A stretch of 64,000 nt of DNA from Campylobacter concisus (GTDB lineage: Bacteria > Campylobacterota > Campylobacteria > Campylobacterales > Campylobacteraceae), in NCBI RefSeq assembly GCF_003048375.1, contig NZ_CP021642.1, positions 186,001 to 250,000 of the forward strand, given 5' to 3'. Below are positions 16,658 to 26,135 of this stretch, in pieces. Position numbers and translations under genes: made by a program. Under the pieces are notes generated by a model that was not told the DNA's origin, did no database searches, and worked only from the letters and a program-made list of their open reading frames with translations. Position 1 is the first letter of the stretch. Every line of letters begins with the position of its first letter.

Positions 16658-18291
16658 TGCTTGCGAATTTAATAAAAAGCAATCTTTTTTCAATAGTCAA
16701 AATAGTGATCCTGACGCTTGCCTTTAGCGGCCTTGGCGTCTGGACGCTCTCTTTTATCAACAATGAACTTGTAAATTTAAAAGAATTTGACGCCTTTGTG
16801 GCGGTTAAATTTATAGCTATCTTGGTCTTATTTTTCATAAGCGCCATCGCTGCAAACATCTCGCTTACAAATTTTGGACATAAATTTATCTACGAGCTTA
16901 GATATCAAAGCGTAAAGCAAATTTTAGACACGCCAAATAGCGTGATAAACGAGATCGGCAAGGCAAAGATCATAGCCAGTCTAAACAACGACATAAAGAC
17001 GATCACATTTGCCTTTATGAGCGCTACTGGCTTTATACAAAGCCTAGTTTTCATCATTTGTGCCAGCTTTTATCTAGCCTACATCGCGCCAAAGGTTTTT
17101 ATATTTCTAGCCGTTTGGATCGGTGCGACACTTTTTATAAACACGCTTTTGATGAAAAAGATCCACTTTTACTTTAAAGACTCAAGGACGCAAGATGACG
17201 CGCTGCAAAGACACTACGATGACATTGTTGAAGGGCACAGAGAGCTTAGTCTAAACAGGGCAAGAGCGCAAATTTGCTTTGATGAGCTAAATTTGACAGG
17301 CGACAAAAAGCGCCAAAGCATGGTAAAGGCTGACGTATTTCACGCGCTAAGTGATAATTTCACAAACGTAATACTACTTGGCTCAGTCGGACTTTGTGTA
17401 TTTTTATGCGTGGCATTTGGCTGGGCGAGCCTGCAAACAGCACTTAGCATAAGCCTAACGATACTATTTTTAAGAGGCTCATTTATGAGTATGGTGGGCT
17501 CCATACCAGCCGCACTTAGCGCAAAAGTGAGTTTAGAGAAGATCATGAGTTTAAATTTAAATGAATTTAAAGAAGGCTTTAAATTTGATGATAGCCTAAG
17601 CGATGAATGGCAAAGCATCAAGCTAAAGGATATAAATTTCAACTACGACCACGGCAAATTTAGCCTAAATGACGTAAATTTAGAGATCAAACGCGGCGAG
17701 ATAACATTTATCATCGGTAAAAATGGCAGTGGCAAAAGCACGCTTATAAACATTCTTTGCGGACTTATCCGCCCAAGCAGCGGCGAAATTTACCTTGATA
17801 GCACAAAGATAGATGAGGCAAATTTGCAAAGCTATCAAGCCAAGATAAGCGCTATTTTTGCTGATTTTTATCTATTTTCACAGACACTCTCGCATGATGG
17901 CTTTGCTAGCCAAAGCGATATAGAGGGGCTCTTGGCCATGCTTGAGATAGATAAAAAGGTAAGTGTGGTGGATAATAAACTTAGCACCACGCAGCTCTCA
18001 ACAGGTCAGCGAAAGCGCCTAAGCTTGCTAATAGCCATCTTAGAGCACCGCTCTATCCTTATCCTCGATGAGTGGGCGGCCGATCAAGACCCATTATTTA
18101 AGCGTAAATTTTATAAAGAAATTTTGCCGTTTTTGCAAAGCAAAGGCATAAGCGTCATCGCCGTAAGCCACGATGATAGCTACTTTGACGTGGCAACTAG
18201 GATCATTTTAGTAAAAGATGGTTTTGTGCGCGAGCTTGATGAGGTTGAGCGCATAAGTGCCGCAAAAGACGCCGTGGAAAAGATAAAATAA
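16657..18291 (+). CDS. ABC exporter, fused permease/ATPase (cyclic-peptide exporter type)
   Basis: 544-residue half-transporter with six membrane helices in residues about 1-300 and a nucleotide-binding domain after about 325. Walker A is GKNGSGKST (about 355-363), the signature is LSTGQRKR, and Walker B is SILILDEWAADQD, with a switch His in VSHDD. The LSTGQRKRLSLL signature and the DEWAADQDP variant are characteristic of the cyclic-peptide/siderophore exporter group (SyrD, PvdE, YojI) rather than of MsbA. Coupling to the radical SAM gene suggests that its substrate is the product of that enzyme, a porphyrin-like or peptide-derived molecule. This is an inference. Confidence 0.85.
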   Translation: MLANLIKSNLFSIVKIVILTLAFSGLGVWTLSFINNELVNLKEFDAFVAVKFIAILVLFFISAIAANISLTNFGHKFIYELRYQSVKQILDTPNSVINEIGKAKIIASLNNDIKTITFAFMSATGFIQSLVFIICASFYLAYIAPKVFIFLAVWIGATLFINTLLMKKIHFYFKDSRTQDDALQRHYDDIVEGHRELSLNRARAQICFDELNLTGDKKRQSMVKADVFHALSDNFTNVILLGSVGLCVFLCVAFGWASLQTALSISLTILFLRGSFMSMVGSIPAALSAKVSLEKIMSLNLNEFKEGFKFDDSLSDEWQSIKLKDINFNYDHGKFSLNDVNLEIKRGEITFIIGKNGSGKSTLINILCGLIRPSSGEIYLDSTKIDEANLQSYQAKISAIFADFYLFSQTLSHDGFASQSDIEGLLAMLEIDKKVSVVDNKLSTTQLSTGQRKRLSLLIAILEHRSILILDEWAADQDPLFKRKFYKEILPFLQSKGISVIAVSHDDSYFDVATRIILVKDGFVRELDEVERISAAKDAVEKIK

Positions 18292-18398
18292 GAGTATTTT
18301 TTACACAAAAAGGGATTTGAGTGCGCTACTCTTGAGCTATTTCAAGATCAAATAAATTTAAATTTAGTAGAATTTTGAAAAATTAAAAAAGGCGAAGT

Positions 18399-18788
18399 AT
18401 GTCACACTCAGAGCTTGACAGCACCTATCTTGGCGCTTTTATCATACTTTTGTTAGCTACTTGTTCGTTTAGCTTGATAACATTTTTATCCTCAAAGATA
18501 AGCAAAAAGCTAGCCAACCGCAACACTGAGCGCCTAAAAGTAGGCTTTTACGAATGCGGACCGACAACTGTAAAACAACCAAATAAGATAAATATCCACT
18601 ACTTTTTTTATGGAATTTTATTTATTTTATTTGACGTTGAGGTCATCTTTATGTATCCGTGGGCGGTGGATTTTAGGCTGCTTGGGCTATTTGGGCTCAT
18701 CGAGATGCTACTTTTTGTAGTGATCTTACTCATCGGCTTTGCCTACGCTTGGCAAAAAGGAGTCTTTAAATGGCAAAGCATCAGATAA
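18399..18788 (+). CDS. nuoA: NADH-quinone oxidoreductase subunit A
   Basis: Membrane subunit at the junction of the peripheral and membrane arms of complex I. 129 residues with three hydrophobic helices and the conserved [11 protein letters not shown] loop and [21 protein letters not shown] segment. It is the first of fourteen tightly packed nuo genes and overlaps nuoB by 19 bases. The 107-base gap upstream contains an AT-rich promoter with a TAGAAT -10-like word near 18367 and a ribosome site AAAAAAGGCGAAGT. Confidence 0.96.
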   Translation: MSHSELDSTYLGAFIILLLATCSFSLITFLSSKISKKLANRNTERLKVGFYECGPTTVKQPNKINIHYFFYGILFILFDVEVIFMYPWAVDFRLLGLFGLIEMLLFVVILLIGFAYAWQKGVFKWQSIR

Positions 18789-19282
18789 ACTACGCTGCAA
18801 ATGGCGGTCTGCCGGTAGTTTTGACAACCGTTGATAAGCTCGTGCAGTGGGGCAGGAGCAACTCGCTTTGGGCGCTTAGCTACGGGCTTGCTTGCTGTGC
18901 GATCGAGATGATGGCAAGTGGGGCTAGCAGATATGACTTTGACAGATTTGGCACCATATTTCGTGCGAGCCCAAGGCACTCAGAGGTGATGATCATAGCT
19001 GGCACGCTAACTAAAAAGCACGCTGAATTTACAAGGCGCCTTTACGACCAGATGCCTGAGCCAAAGTGGGTCATCTCGATGGGTAGCTGCGCAAACACTG
19101 GAGGCATGTTTAATACCTACTCGACCGTTCAAGGTGTGGATAGAATAATACCTGTTGATATCTACATCCCAGGCTGTGCCCCGCGCCCAGAGACGCTTCA
19201 ATACGCACTTATGATGCTTCAAAAAAAGATAAGAAAACAAAGTGCATTTAGGGCGCAAAAGCCAAGAAAGCTTGAGATATGA
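18770..19282 (+). CDS. nuoB: NADH-quinone oxidoreductase subunit B
   Basis: Peripheral-arm subunit that holds iron-sulfur cluster N2, the last cluster before quinone. 170 residues with the ligand Cys pair in [12 protein letters not shown], the third in GSCANTGG and the fourth in PGCAPRPE, all intact. The start overlaps nuoA and its stop overlaps the nuoC start (ATGA). Confidence 0.97.
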   Translation: MAKHQINYAANGGLPVVLTTVDKLVQWGRSNSLWALSYGLACCAIEMMASGASRYDFDRFGTIFRASPRHSEVMIIAGTLTKKHAEFTRRLYDQMPEPKWVISMGSCANTGGMFNTYSTVQGVDRIIPVDIYIPGCAPRPETLQYALMMLQKKIRKQSAFRAQKPRKLEI

Positions 19283-20043
19283 GAGAGTATAAGCCAAAAA
19301 ACGACCTGCAAAAAAAGCAGTACTACAGCGAGAAATTTTATATAGCTAAAGAGACGCCAAAAGAGGCTGCAAAAGGCTCTAAATTTGACGAAGAGTTAGC
19401 CATTTTAGAGCAAAGCGGAGTGCAAATTTTATCTAGCTACGTGGAGTTTGATCAGCTTGTTTTATATGTAAATTCTAGTGAAAATTTTAAAACTCTTGAG
19501 GCGCTAAAAGGCTTTGGCTACGAGCAGCTTTGCGAGCTTGCTGCGGTTGATTATTTAAGTGAAAAAGGCGGATATGAGGTATTTTATCAGCTTCTTAGCA
19601 TTAGCAAAAATAGGCGCACACGTGTAAAGTGCTTTGTAAAAAAAGATGAGATGCTAAAAAGCGTCTGCGAGCTTTACAAAAGCGCAAACTGGGCGGAGCG
19701 TGAGATGTATGACCTAAGTGGCGTTTTAATCAAAGATCATCCAAATTTAAAGCGTCTTATAATGCCTGATGACTGGCACTCGCACCCGTTACTAAAGAGC
19801 TATCCGCTTGTTGGTGACGAGGCTGCTAAATGGTACGAGGTGGATAAAATTTTTGGCGCTGAGTTTAGAGAGCAGATCGGCGAAGAGAACCGTGATCCAG
19901 CCTTTGTGGATGAGAAAGATACCTTTGGTTTTTCACGTGTTTTTGATGAAAATGAAGACTATGAGTATCAAGAAGAAGGCGGCGTGAAATTTGTCAAAAA
20001 GGCTAAATTTAAAGATAGTCAGATAGTAAAGGAAAGACCTTGA
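19279..20043 (+). CDS. nuoC: NADH-quinone oxidoreductase subunit C
   Basis: Peripheral-arm 30-kDa subunit. 254 residues with the signature region [31 protein letters not shown] followed by HPLLKSYPL. The N-terminus carries an additional charged stretch of about 40 residues, usual for the epsilonproteobacterial form. It overlaps nuoB by four bases, and its TGA overlaps the TTG start of nuoD. Confidence 0.95.
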   Translation: MREYKPKNDLQKKQYYSEKFYIAKETPKEAAKGSKFDEELAILEQSGVQILSSYVEFDQLVLYVNSSENFKTLEALKGFGYEQLCELAAVDYLSEKGGYEVFYQLLSISKNRRTRVKCFVKKDEMLKSVCELYKSANWAEREMYDLSGVLIKDHPNLKRLIMPDDWHSHPLLKSYPLVGDEAAKWYEVDKIFGAEFREQIGEENRDPAFVDEKDTFGFSRVFDENEDYEYQEEGGVKFVKKAKFKDSQIVKERP

Positions 20044-21269
20044 GCCAAGCACCAAACCGCTTAAAACCATTTTTTGAAAATTTAGAATTTGAGCAAAATG
20101 ACGGCAAGATGATACTAAATTTTGGCCCACAGCACCCAAGCGCACACGGCCAGCTAAAGCTTGTGCTTGAGCTTGACGGAGAAAAGGTCGTGCGCGCTAT
20201 GCCAGAGGTTGGCTTTATGCACCGAGGCGTTGAAAAGATGGCTGAAAATATGACCTATCAGGAGTTTATCCCAGTGACTGACAGGGTGGACTACATAGCA
20301 TCGAGCGCTAATAACTACGCATTTTGTGCGGCTGTGGAGAAGCTTTGCGGCATAGAAGTGCCTCGCCGTGCGCAGATCATTAGAGTGATGCTTTTGGAGC
20401 TAAACCGCATAAGCTCGCACCTTTTGTTTTTAGCTACGCACGCCCTTGACGTGGGCGCTATGAGCGTATTTTTATACGCATTTAGAGAGCGCGAATACGT
20501 CCTTGATCTCATAGAAAAATACTGCGGCGCAAGACTAACTCACAGCTCGATAAGGATCGGTGGTGTGCCGCTTGATCTGCCTGATGGCTGGTGCGAGGAG
20601 CTACTTAAATTTTGCGAGAAATTTCCAAAAGATGTGACGCTTTATGAAGACCTGCTAAGTGAAAATAGAATTTGGCAAGCAAGGCTCGTGGATGTGGGTG
20701 TAATTAGCAAAGAGCTAGCCCTTAGTAGCGGCTGCTCTGGCGTCATGCTAAGAGCAAGTGGGGTCGCACGTGACATTAGAAAAGAAGAGCCATATCTCAT
20801 CTACGATGAGCTAGAATTTGATGTGCCTTACGCCACCAAAGGCGACTGCTACGCGAGATATCTGCTTTATATGAAAGAGATGCGCGAGTGCGTGAAAATT
20901 TTAAAGCAGTGTGTTAGCAAGTATCAGACAAGTAACCCTGCCATCATCGCCGACGCGCCAGAGTATGTGAGCGCTTCAAAAGAGCAGATCATGAGCCAAA
21001 ACTACTCTTTGATGCAGCATTTTGTGCTGATAACTCAGGGGCTAAAGCCACCAAAGGGCGAAATTTACTTTGCTAGCGAGTCGCCAAAGGGAGAGCTTGG
21101 AATTTATATAAACTCAGATGGCAGCGCAAGCCCGTACCGCCTAAAAATTCGCACGCCAAGCTTTTGGCACTGCGCTATCTACGAAGATCTGCTAGTTGGG
21201 CAGTATGTGGCAGATGTGGCTGCGATAATAGGCAGTACAAATATCATCTTAGGCGAGGTTGATAGATGA
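20040..21269 (+). CDS. nuoD: NADH-quinone oxidoreductase subunit D
   Basis: 49-kDa-type subunit lining the quinone site. 409 residues with NFGPQHPSAHGQLKLVLEL, GFMHRGVEK and ending GSTNIILGEVDR, all family hallmarks. The start is TTG at 20040 within the nuoC stop (TTGA); no ATG alternative gives the expected N-terminus, and AAGGAAAGAC upstream serves as ribosome site. Confidence 0.96.
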   Translation: MSQAPNRLKPFFENLEFEQNDGKMILNFGPQHPSAHGQLKLVLELDGEKVVRAMPEVGFMHRGVEKMAENMTYQEFIPVTDRVDYIASSANNYAFCAAVEKLCGIEVPRRAQIIRVMLLELNRISSHLLFLATHALDVGAMSVFLYAFREREYVLDLIEKYCGARLTHSSIRIGGVPLDLPDGWCEELLKFCEKFPKDVTLYEDLLSENRIWQARLVDVGVISKELALSSGCSGVMLRASGVARDIRKEEPYLIYDELEFDVPYATKGDCYARYLLYMKEMRECVKILKQCVSKYQTSNPAIIADAPEYVSASKEQIMSQNYSLMQHFVLITQGLKPPKGEIYFASESPKGELGIYINSDGSASPYRLKIRTPSFWHCAIYEDLLVGQYVADVAAIIGSTNIILGEVDR

Positions 21270-21496
21270 AAAGGGTCGATCTTAGGCATCTAAAGGGCGA
21301 GTTTTTGAGCGCTCTTGGCCAGCAGATAAAGGCTAGTGAGCCAGGCGAGGTGGTGATATTTTTGTTTGAGATAGGTGACTTTAGCGGTGTCACAAAGGCT
21401 GTAAATTTGGCTTATAACCTAAACTGCGAGGTGATGAACTCGCTTAAATTTAACCAAGTTGATTGGGCATTAACGATAAAAAAGGGCAAGATATGA
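21266..21496 (+). CDS. NuoE-position protein of epsilonproteobacterial complex I (Cj1575c-like)
   Basis: 76-residue protein in the position of nuoE. It lacks the [2Fe-2S] cysteine set and the length (about 160 residues) of real NuoE; it has only one Cys. In C. jejuni the corresponding Cj1575c replaces NuoE, and the complex is not an NADH dehydrogenase but takes electrons from flavodoxin. The gene overlaps nuoD and the next gene by four bases each, which shows it belongs to the operon. Confidence 0.88.
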   Translation: MKRVDLRHLKGEFLSALGQQIKASEPGEVVIFLFEIGDFSGVTKAVNLAYNLNCEVMNSLKFNQVDWALTIKKGKI

Positions 21497-22203
21497 AATT
21501 TAATGATCTAATAGCAGGCAAGAGCCTAAGTATCGCAAATTTACTAAGTTTGAGCGACAAAAATTTAGCAAAAAAGATAAAAGAGCACGAGTTTAAATAC
21601 ATCTCATGCTTTGAAGATAACGAGCTTGGTGGCAAAAATTTGATCCGCTGTGAGATAGGATCAATAAGCTATGTCTTAGCGCTTCTTTGTAAGTATGCAA
21701 ATTTGGTGCAAAATGAGTTTTTTGACGAGCTTGATGATGGGCTCATAAGTGGCGAGTGCAACGTGGGAGAAGAGGAGTTTGAGGAGCTTGGCGAGTGGAT
21801 AAAGGACGTTAAAAACGTGATCATAGATGACTCGTTCTTTACTCATCCAGACAAAGAGGCGATCTTTTGGCTACTTGAAATTTTAGGTAAAAATGTCGTC
21901 TTAGCAGGCAGCGAGGTCAAAGAATTTACAAGCGTCAAAGAAGTAGATGAGCTAAGAGAGCTTGAAAATTTTGACGGAGCGGTCGTTTATCTAAACAAAA
22001 ACGCAAGCGATGAGATCGTTGGCGGCGTGCAGTTTGGCATCGTGGCAAAGGCAAAGGATGGCGAAACCTTAAATTTAAAGGCAAAAGACTTTAGCGTGAG
22101 TGCTAAATTTAGGCTTGATCCAGCGCTAAAAGGCACGGTTGCCGTGCTTGGCGCAAAAGAGTTTGATGGATATGCATTTAAACAAGTAGTAGTTAGCAAA
22201 TGA
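21493..22203 (+). CDS. NuoF-position protein of epsilonproteobacterial complex I (Cj1574c-like)
   Basis: 236-residue protein in the position of nuoF. The start is taken as the ATG at 21493, which overlaps the preceding stop (ATGA); a start 30 bases upstream would lie inside that gene. There is no FMN- or NADH-binding glycine motif and no [4Fe-4S] cysteine set of NuoF, and the length is about half of NuoF. It corresponds to Cj1574c, proposed to dock flavodoxin onto the complex. It contains an acidic middle segment (GEEEFEELGEWIKD), plausible for protein contacts, and overlaps nuoG by four bases. Confidence 0.88.
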   Translation: MKFNDLIAGKSLSIANLLSLSDKNLAKKIKEHEFKYISCFEDNELGGKNLIRCEIGSISYVLALLCKYANLVQNEFFDELDDGLISGECNVGEEEFEELGEWIKDVKNVIIDDSFFTHPDKEAIFWLLEILGKNVVLAGSEVKEFTSVKEVDELRELENFDGAVVYLNKNASDEIVGGVQFGIVAKAKDGETLNLKAKDFSVSAKFRLDPALKGTVAVLGAKEFDGYAFKQVVVSK

Positions 22204-24500
22204 AAATCACCATAAACGATCAAATTTTAGAGGCAAACGAGGGCGAAAGCATCCTAAACATCGCAAGAGCAAATGGCATCTACATCCCTGCGCTTTGCTA
22301 CCTTAGCGGCTGTTCGCCAACGCTTGCTTGCAGGCTTTGCATGGTCGAGGCAAACAGCAAAGTGGTCTATAGCTGCAACGCCAAAGCCAAAGAGGATATG
22401 CAAATTTACACAAATACGCCAGAGATCGCTGCTGAGCGAAATGCGATCATGCAGACCTACTGCGTCAATCACCCCCTTCAATGCGGTGTTTGCGACAAAA
22501 GCGGCGAGTGTGAATTGCAAAATTTAACGGCGCATTTAAATGTAAATGAGCAAAGCTTTGCCATTACAGACACGCACAAACCGCACAAAAAATGGGGACT
22601 TATAAACTACGATCCAGCCCTTTGCGTGGTCTGTGAGAGATGCGTGACGGTTTGTAAAGATAAGATCGGCGAGAGCGCGATAAAAACGGTGCCAAGGGGC
22701 GTTGAGGTGCCAAAAGAGCTAAAAGAGAGCATGCCAAAAGATGCCTATGCCGTCTTTAGCAAGATGCAAAAGAGCCTAATTGCCCCAAGCGCTGGCGAAA
22801 ATTTGGACTGCTCGTTTTGCGGTGAGTGCATCAGCGTCTGCCCTGTTGGAGCGCTTGTTAGCTCAAATTTTCAGTATAACTCAAATGTCTGGGAGCTAAA
22901 CCGTGTCCCAGCGGCAAATCCGCACCAAAGCGACTGCGAACTCATTTTTTATGACATAAAAGAAAAAAGCACTAGCGATAGAAGCAAGCAAATTTACCGC
23001 GTTAGCAACGACTTTCACTTTGGCGAGATAAGCGGTGCGGCAAGGTTTGGCTACGACTTTCACAACGAAAATGCCCGTAAAAATGAGGTGAAATTTAACG
23101 AGCTAGTCTTAAATTTTAAAAACGGCAACATAAAAAATATAAAATTTAATAGCTTCATAACAAACGAAGAGGCGCTTATTTTAGAGCGCTTGAGAGAGAA
23201 ATTTGATCTAAATTTATTAAACGATGAGGCTTTTAAATTTCAAAATTTCTTAAATATTTTTAGCGAATTTAGCGGCTTTAGCTCATATAACGCAGACTAT
23301 GAGAGTCTAAAAAATAGCGACTTTATCATCTCTGCTGGTAGCTTCTTGCGCCATGAGAGCCCAGCTACAAGCTACAAGCTAAATAACGCCCTTAAGATGA
23401 ATAAAGCGGCTGGAATTTACTTTCATCACATCGCTGATGAGGTGGTGAAGAAATTTTCAAAGAATTTCACCTGTGTGAGCTATGAGGCTGGGGATTTGGA
23501 GCAAATTTTACTCTTTGTGCTTAAAAACTGGGGTGAGAATTTACCAGCAGCACTTCAGGCTAGACTTGAAAAATTTGAAGAGAGCTTTGACTTAGAAGTA
23601 GCAGCTCTTAGCGAAGGCAAGGCTAAATTTACGCTCATTTTAGGTAGCGATTTTTACGCTCATGAAAATGCAAATTTACTTGCAGCCCTTGCTGGAGTGA
23701 TCGCAAGAGCTACGCCGTTTCGTGTGATGCTGATACCACCTCGCACAAACTCGCTTGGCGTGGCTAAAATTTGCACGCTTTCACACGAGAAAAAGCCCGG
23801 CAAGACGCTAGGATACAATGAAATGGGTGAGTTTAAATTTAGCATCTTTGAGGGCGACCTTGACGCTGGTGCGCTAAATCAGCAAGAGGGCACATTTACA
23901 AGCATAAATAACGAAGTAGTGCCGACAAATGCGGCTTTGGCACATAACGGCTACTTCTTAAACGAGATCGCAAATGCACTTAACATAGCGGCTAAAAATA
24001 CGATTGATTACACAGCGCAGCTACCAAAAGAGAAGGGTTACAGGGGCGTTAAATTTGATGATTTAGAAAATTTTTACGCAAATGATGGCACAAGCCATAG
24101 AGGCTACAAACTTGAAATTTTAAATTTCACGCCAAAAGAGGACATAGAGCCACTTTTTAAAGAGCAAAGTGGGCTAAATTTAAAAGAGGACGAAGCGCTA
24201 ATAAGCCTTACAAATCCTATAAATTTGCCATCGTTTTTTGCAAACTACGCTACACAAACTGCTAAACGCGCGAAACTTTACGCAAGTGGCGAGTTTATGG
24301 CTAAATTTGAAATTTCACAAAATGAAGCGGTCATTTTAGAAAAAAATGGGCAAAAGCTTGCCATTTGCGTGGAGCTTGATAGCGAGCTAGGAGGCGTGGC
24401 GGCCTATCTTGGCGACTATGATGATAAGCTTGATGTAAGCACCATTTTTGAGGGCAAGAGTTTTGCTAGCGTAAAAATAATAAAGGCAGAGAATGAGTGA
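22200..24500 (+). CDS. nuoG: NADH-quinone oxidoreductase subunit G
   Basis: Large iron-sulfur subunit of complex I, 766 residues. The N-terminal [2Fe-2S] ferredoxin domain has CYLSGC, ACRLCMVEA and a fourth Cys in VVYSC. Next come the His/Cys N5 motif (HPLQCGVCDKSGECELQ), CVVCERCVTVCKDKIG and CSFCGECISVCPVGAL. The rest is a molybdopterin-oxidoreductase-like domain without cofactor ligands. The start overlaps the preceding gene (ATGA), and it overlaps nuoH by eight bases. It is the entry point for electrons now that NuoE and NuoF are replaced. Confidence 0.96.
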   Translation: MKITINDQILEANEGESILNIARANGIYIPALCYLSGCSPTLACRLCMVEANSKVVYSCNAKAKEDMQIYTNTPEIAAERNAIMQTYCVNHPLQCGVCDKSGECELQNLTAHLNVNEQSFAITDTHKPHKKWGLINYDPALCVVCERCVTVCKDKIGESAIKTVPRGVEVPKELKESMPKDAYAVFSKMQKSLIAPSAGENLDCSFCGECISVCPVGALVSSNFQYNSNVWELNRVPAANPHQSDCELIFYDIKEKSTSDRSKQIYRVSNDFHFGEISGAARFGYDFHNENARKNEVKFNELVLNFKNGNIKNIKFNSFITNEEALILERLREKFDLNLLNDEAFKFQNFLNIFSEFSGFSSYNADYESLKNSDFIISAGSFLRHESPATSYKLNNALKMNKAAGIYFHHIADEVVKKFSKNFTCVSYEAGDLEQILLFVLKNWGENLPAALQARLEKFEESFDLEVAALSEGKAKFTLILGSDFYAHENANLLAALAGVIARATPFRVMLIPPRTNSLGVAKICTLSHEKKPGKTLGYNEMGEFKFSIFEGDLDAGALNQQEGTFTSINNEVVPTNAALAHNGYFLNEIANALNIAAKNTIDYTAQLPKEKGYRGVKFDDLENFYANDGTSHRGYKLEILNFTPKEDIEPLFKEQSGLNLKEDEALISLTNPINLPSFFANYATQTAKRAKLYASGEFMAKFEISQNEAVILEKNGQKLAICVELDSELGGVAAYLGDYDDKLDVSTIFEGKSFASVKIIKAENE

Positions 24501-25488
24501 AATGCTATTTTTTGTGATAACAACTATTGTTAAAGCAGTCGTCATCTTAGCCGTCATGGCTAGCCTCGCAGGGCTTGCAACCTACGCCGAAAGAAAGGTG
24601 CTAGCCTACATGCAGCGCCGCGTGGGACCTGATATGGTGGGGCCTGCTGGTGTACTGCAGATCGTGGCTGACATGATAAAGCTCTTTACAAAAGAGGACA
24701 TCGTGCCTGCAAATGCAAATAAATTTATCTTTCTAATAGCCCCTCTAATCTCTGCTATCGCGGCATTTGCAGCGCTTGCGCCTGTGCCATTTTTGCCTGA
24801 GTTTGAGGTTTTTGGGCATACGATTAGACCGATACTTGCAGATATAAACGTGGGCGTTTTGTATATCGCTGGCGTGGCAGCAGTTTGCGTCTTTTCGCCA
24901 CTTGCAGCAGGTCTTGCAAGCTACAATAAATTTGCACTAATCAGTGCTGCTCGCGCAGTCGTATCGCTTCTTAGCTTCGAAGTAGTCGCTGGCATGGCAC
25001 TTTTAAGCGTTGTCATGGTGACTAGCTCGCTCTCGCTAGTTGATATAAACAACTACCAAAAAGGCATATTTAACTGGCTTATATTTAAGCAGCCCCTTGC
25101 TTTCGTGCTTTTCGTGATGGCAAGCTTTGTGGAGTGCAACAGAACGCCATTTTGCCTAACAGAAAACGAGACCGAGATCGTAGCAGGCTACGGCACTGAG
25201 TATAGTGGCATGAGATGGGCGATGTTTTTTATCGGCGAATACACCAACATGATCGCAGCAAGCATCATCATCACGCTTTTGTTTTTGGGTGGTTTTAATG
25301 AGTTTTTATTTATCCCAGGTGCTTTGATGATCATCTTAAAATCAAGCCTAGTCTTTTTCTTTTTTCTTTGGACGAGGGCGTCGTGGCCGCATCTAAGGGT
25401 CGATCAGCTTAGCATGCTTTGCTGGAGAATTTTACTTCCGCTTGGCATCTTAAATGTCGTAATCACCGGCTTTGCACTACTTATCTAA
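24493..25488 (+). CDS. nuoH: NADH-quinone oxidoreductase subunit H
   Basis: Membrane subunit forming the quinone cavity at the foot of the peripheral arm. 331 residues, eight to nine helices, with AERKVLAYMQRRVGPDMVGP, ADMIKLFTKED, ECNRTPFCLTENETEIVAGYGTEYSGMR (in two adjoining segments) and WTRASWPHLRVDQL intact. It overlaps nuoG, and nuoI begins 8 bases after its stop. Confidence 0.97.
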   Translation: MSEMLFFVITTIVKAVVILAVMASLAGLATYAERKVLAYMQRRVGPDMVGPAGVLQIVADMIKLFTKEDIVPANANKFIFLIAPLISAIAAFAALAPVPFLPEFEVFGHTIRPILADINVGVLYIAGVAAVCVFSPLAAGLASYNKFALISAARAVVSLLSFEVVAGMALLSVVMVTSSLSLVDINNYQKGIFNWLIFKQPLAFVLFVMASFVECNRTPFCLTENETEIVAGYGTEYSGMRWAMFFIGEYTNMIAASIIITLLFLGGFNEFLFIPGALMIILKSSLVFFFFLWTRASWPHLRVDQLSMLCWRILLPLGILNVVITGFALLI

Positions 25489-25496
25489 GGCGTAAA

Positions 25497-26135
25497 ATGA
25501 GCGAGAAAAGATATATTTTGATAGACGAAAAGATAGAGCCAAAAGGGGCATTTGATAAATTTAAGCACTTCATCGCCGCTACTTTTAAGCTCGATCTTTT
25601 AGTGGGGCTAAAGATCACGCTAAAGCAGATGCTCTTTAGCAAGTCGCACACTCTAAAATACCCTATGCAAAAGATGGAGCTAAACGCCAGATATAGGGGG
25701 ATTCATAGGCTTTTAAAATTTGTTGAAAGTGAAAATGAGCGCTGCATAGGCTGTGGATTATGCGAGAAAATTTGCGTTAGCAACTGCATCTCGATGAAGA
25801 CTTCGCTTGGTGAAGATGGCCGCAAAAAGGTCGCAAGCTACACGATAAATTTAAGCAGGTGTGTCTATTGCGGATTTTGCGCTGATGTCTGCCCTGAGCT
25901 TGCCATAGTTTGCGGGCAAGAGTACGAGGTCGCAAGTGAAAACAAAATCCTCTTTGGCACAAAGACTGAGTTTTTAACAGATGATAAATTTTTAAAAGAA
26001 CAAGCTGAGTTTGAGGGCTATGGCGCGCTACCTAAAAATGCCAATAGTCTAGTAAAAAAGACGCCAAATGCGCTTACAAATGAAGATAAGGTAGAAGTGA
26101 TGGATATAAATTTAAAAGGGTCAAGTGATGTATGA
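25497..26135 (+). CDS. nuoI: NADH-quinone oxidoreductase subunit I
   Basis: Peripheral subunit with clusters N6a and N6b. The start is the ATG at 25497 (MSEKRYILIDEK); the open frame extends upstream into nuoH but that part reads out of frame with nuoH and is not protein-like. The product is 212 residues with CIGCGLCEKICVSNC and CVYCGFCADVCPE, each giving three Cys plus one. The C-terminal 60 residues are an extra charged tail. It overlaps nuoJ by eight bases. Confidence 0.95.
   Translation: MSEKRYILIDEKIEPKGAFDKFKHFIAATFKLDLLVGLKITLKQMLFSKSHTLKYPMQKMELNARYRGIHRLLKFVESENERCIGCGLCEKICVSNCISMKTSLGEDGRKKVASYTINLSRCVYCGFCADVCPELAIVCGQEYEVASENKILFGTKTEFLTDDKFLKEQAEFEGYGALPKNANSLVKKTPNALTNEDKVEVMDINLKGSSDV

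Noticed and set aside
25419-25496. Longer start for nuoI
   Set aside because: The added 26 residues lie in nuoH in another frame and do not resemble NuoI.
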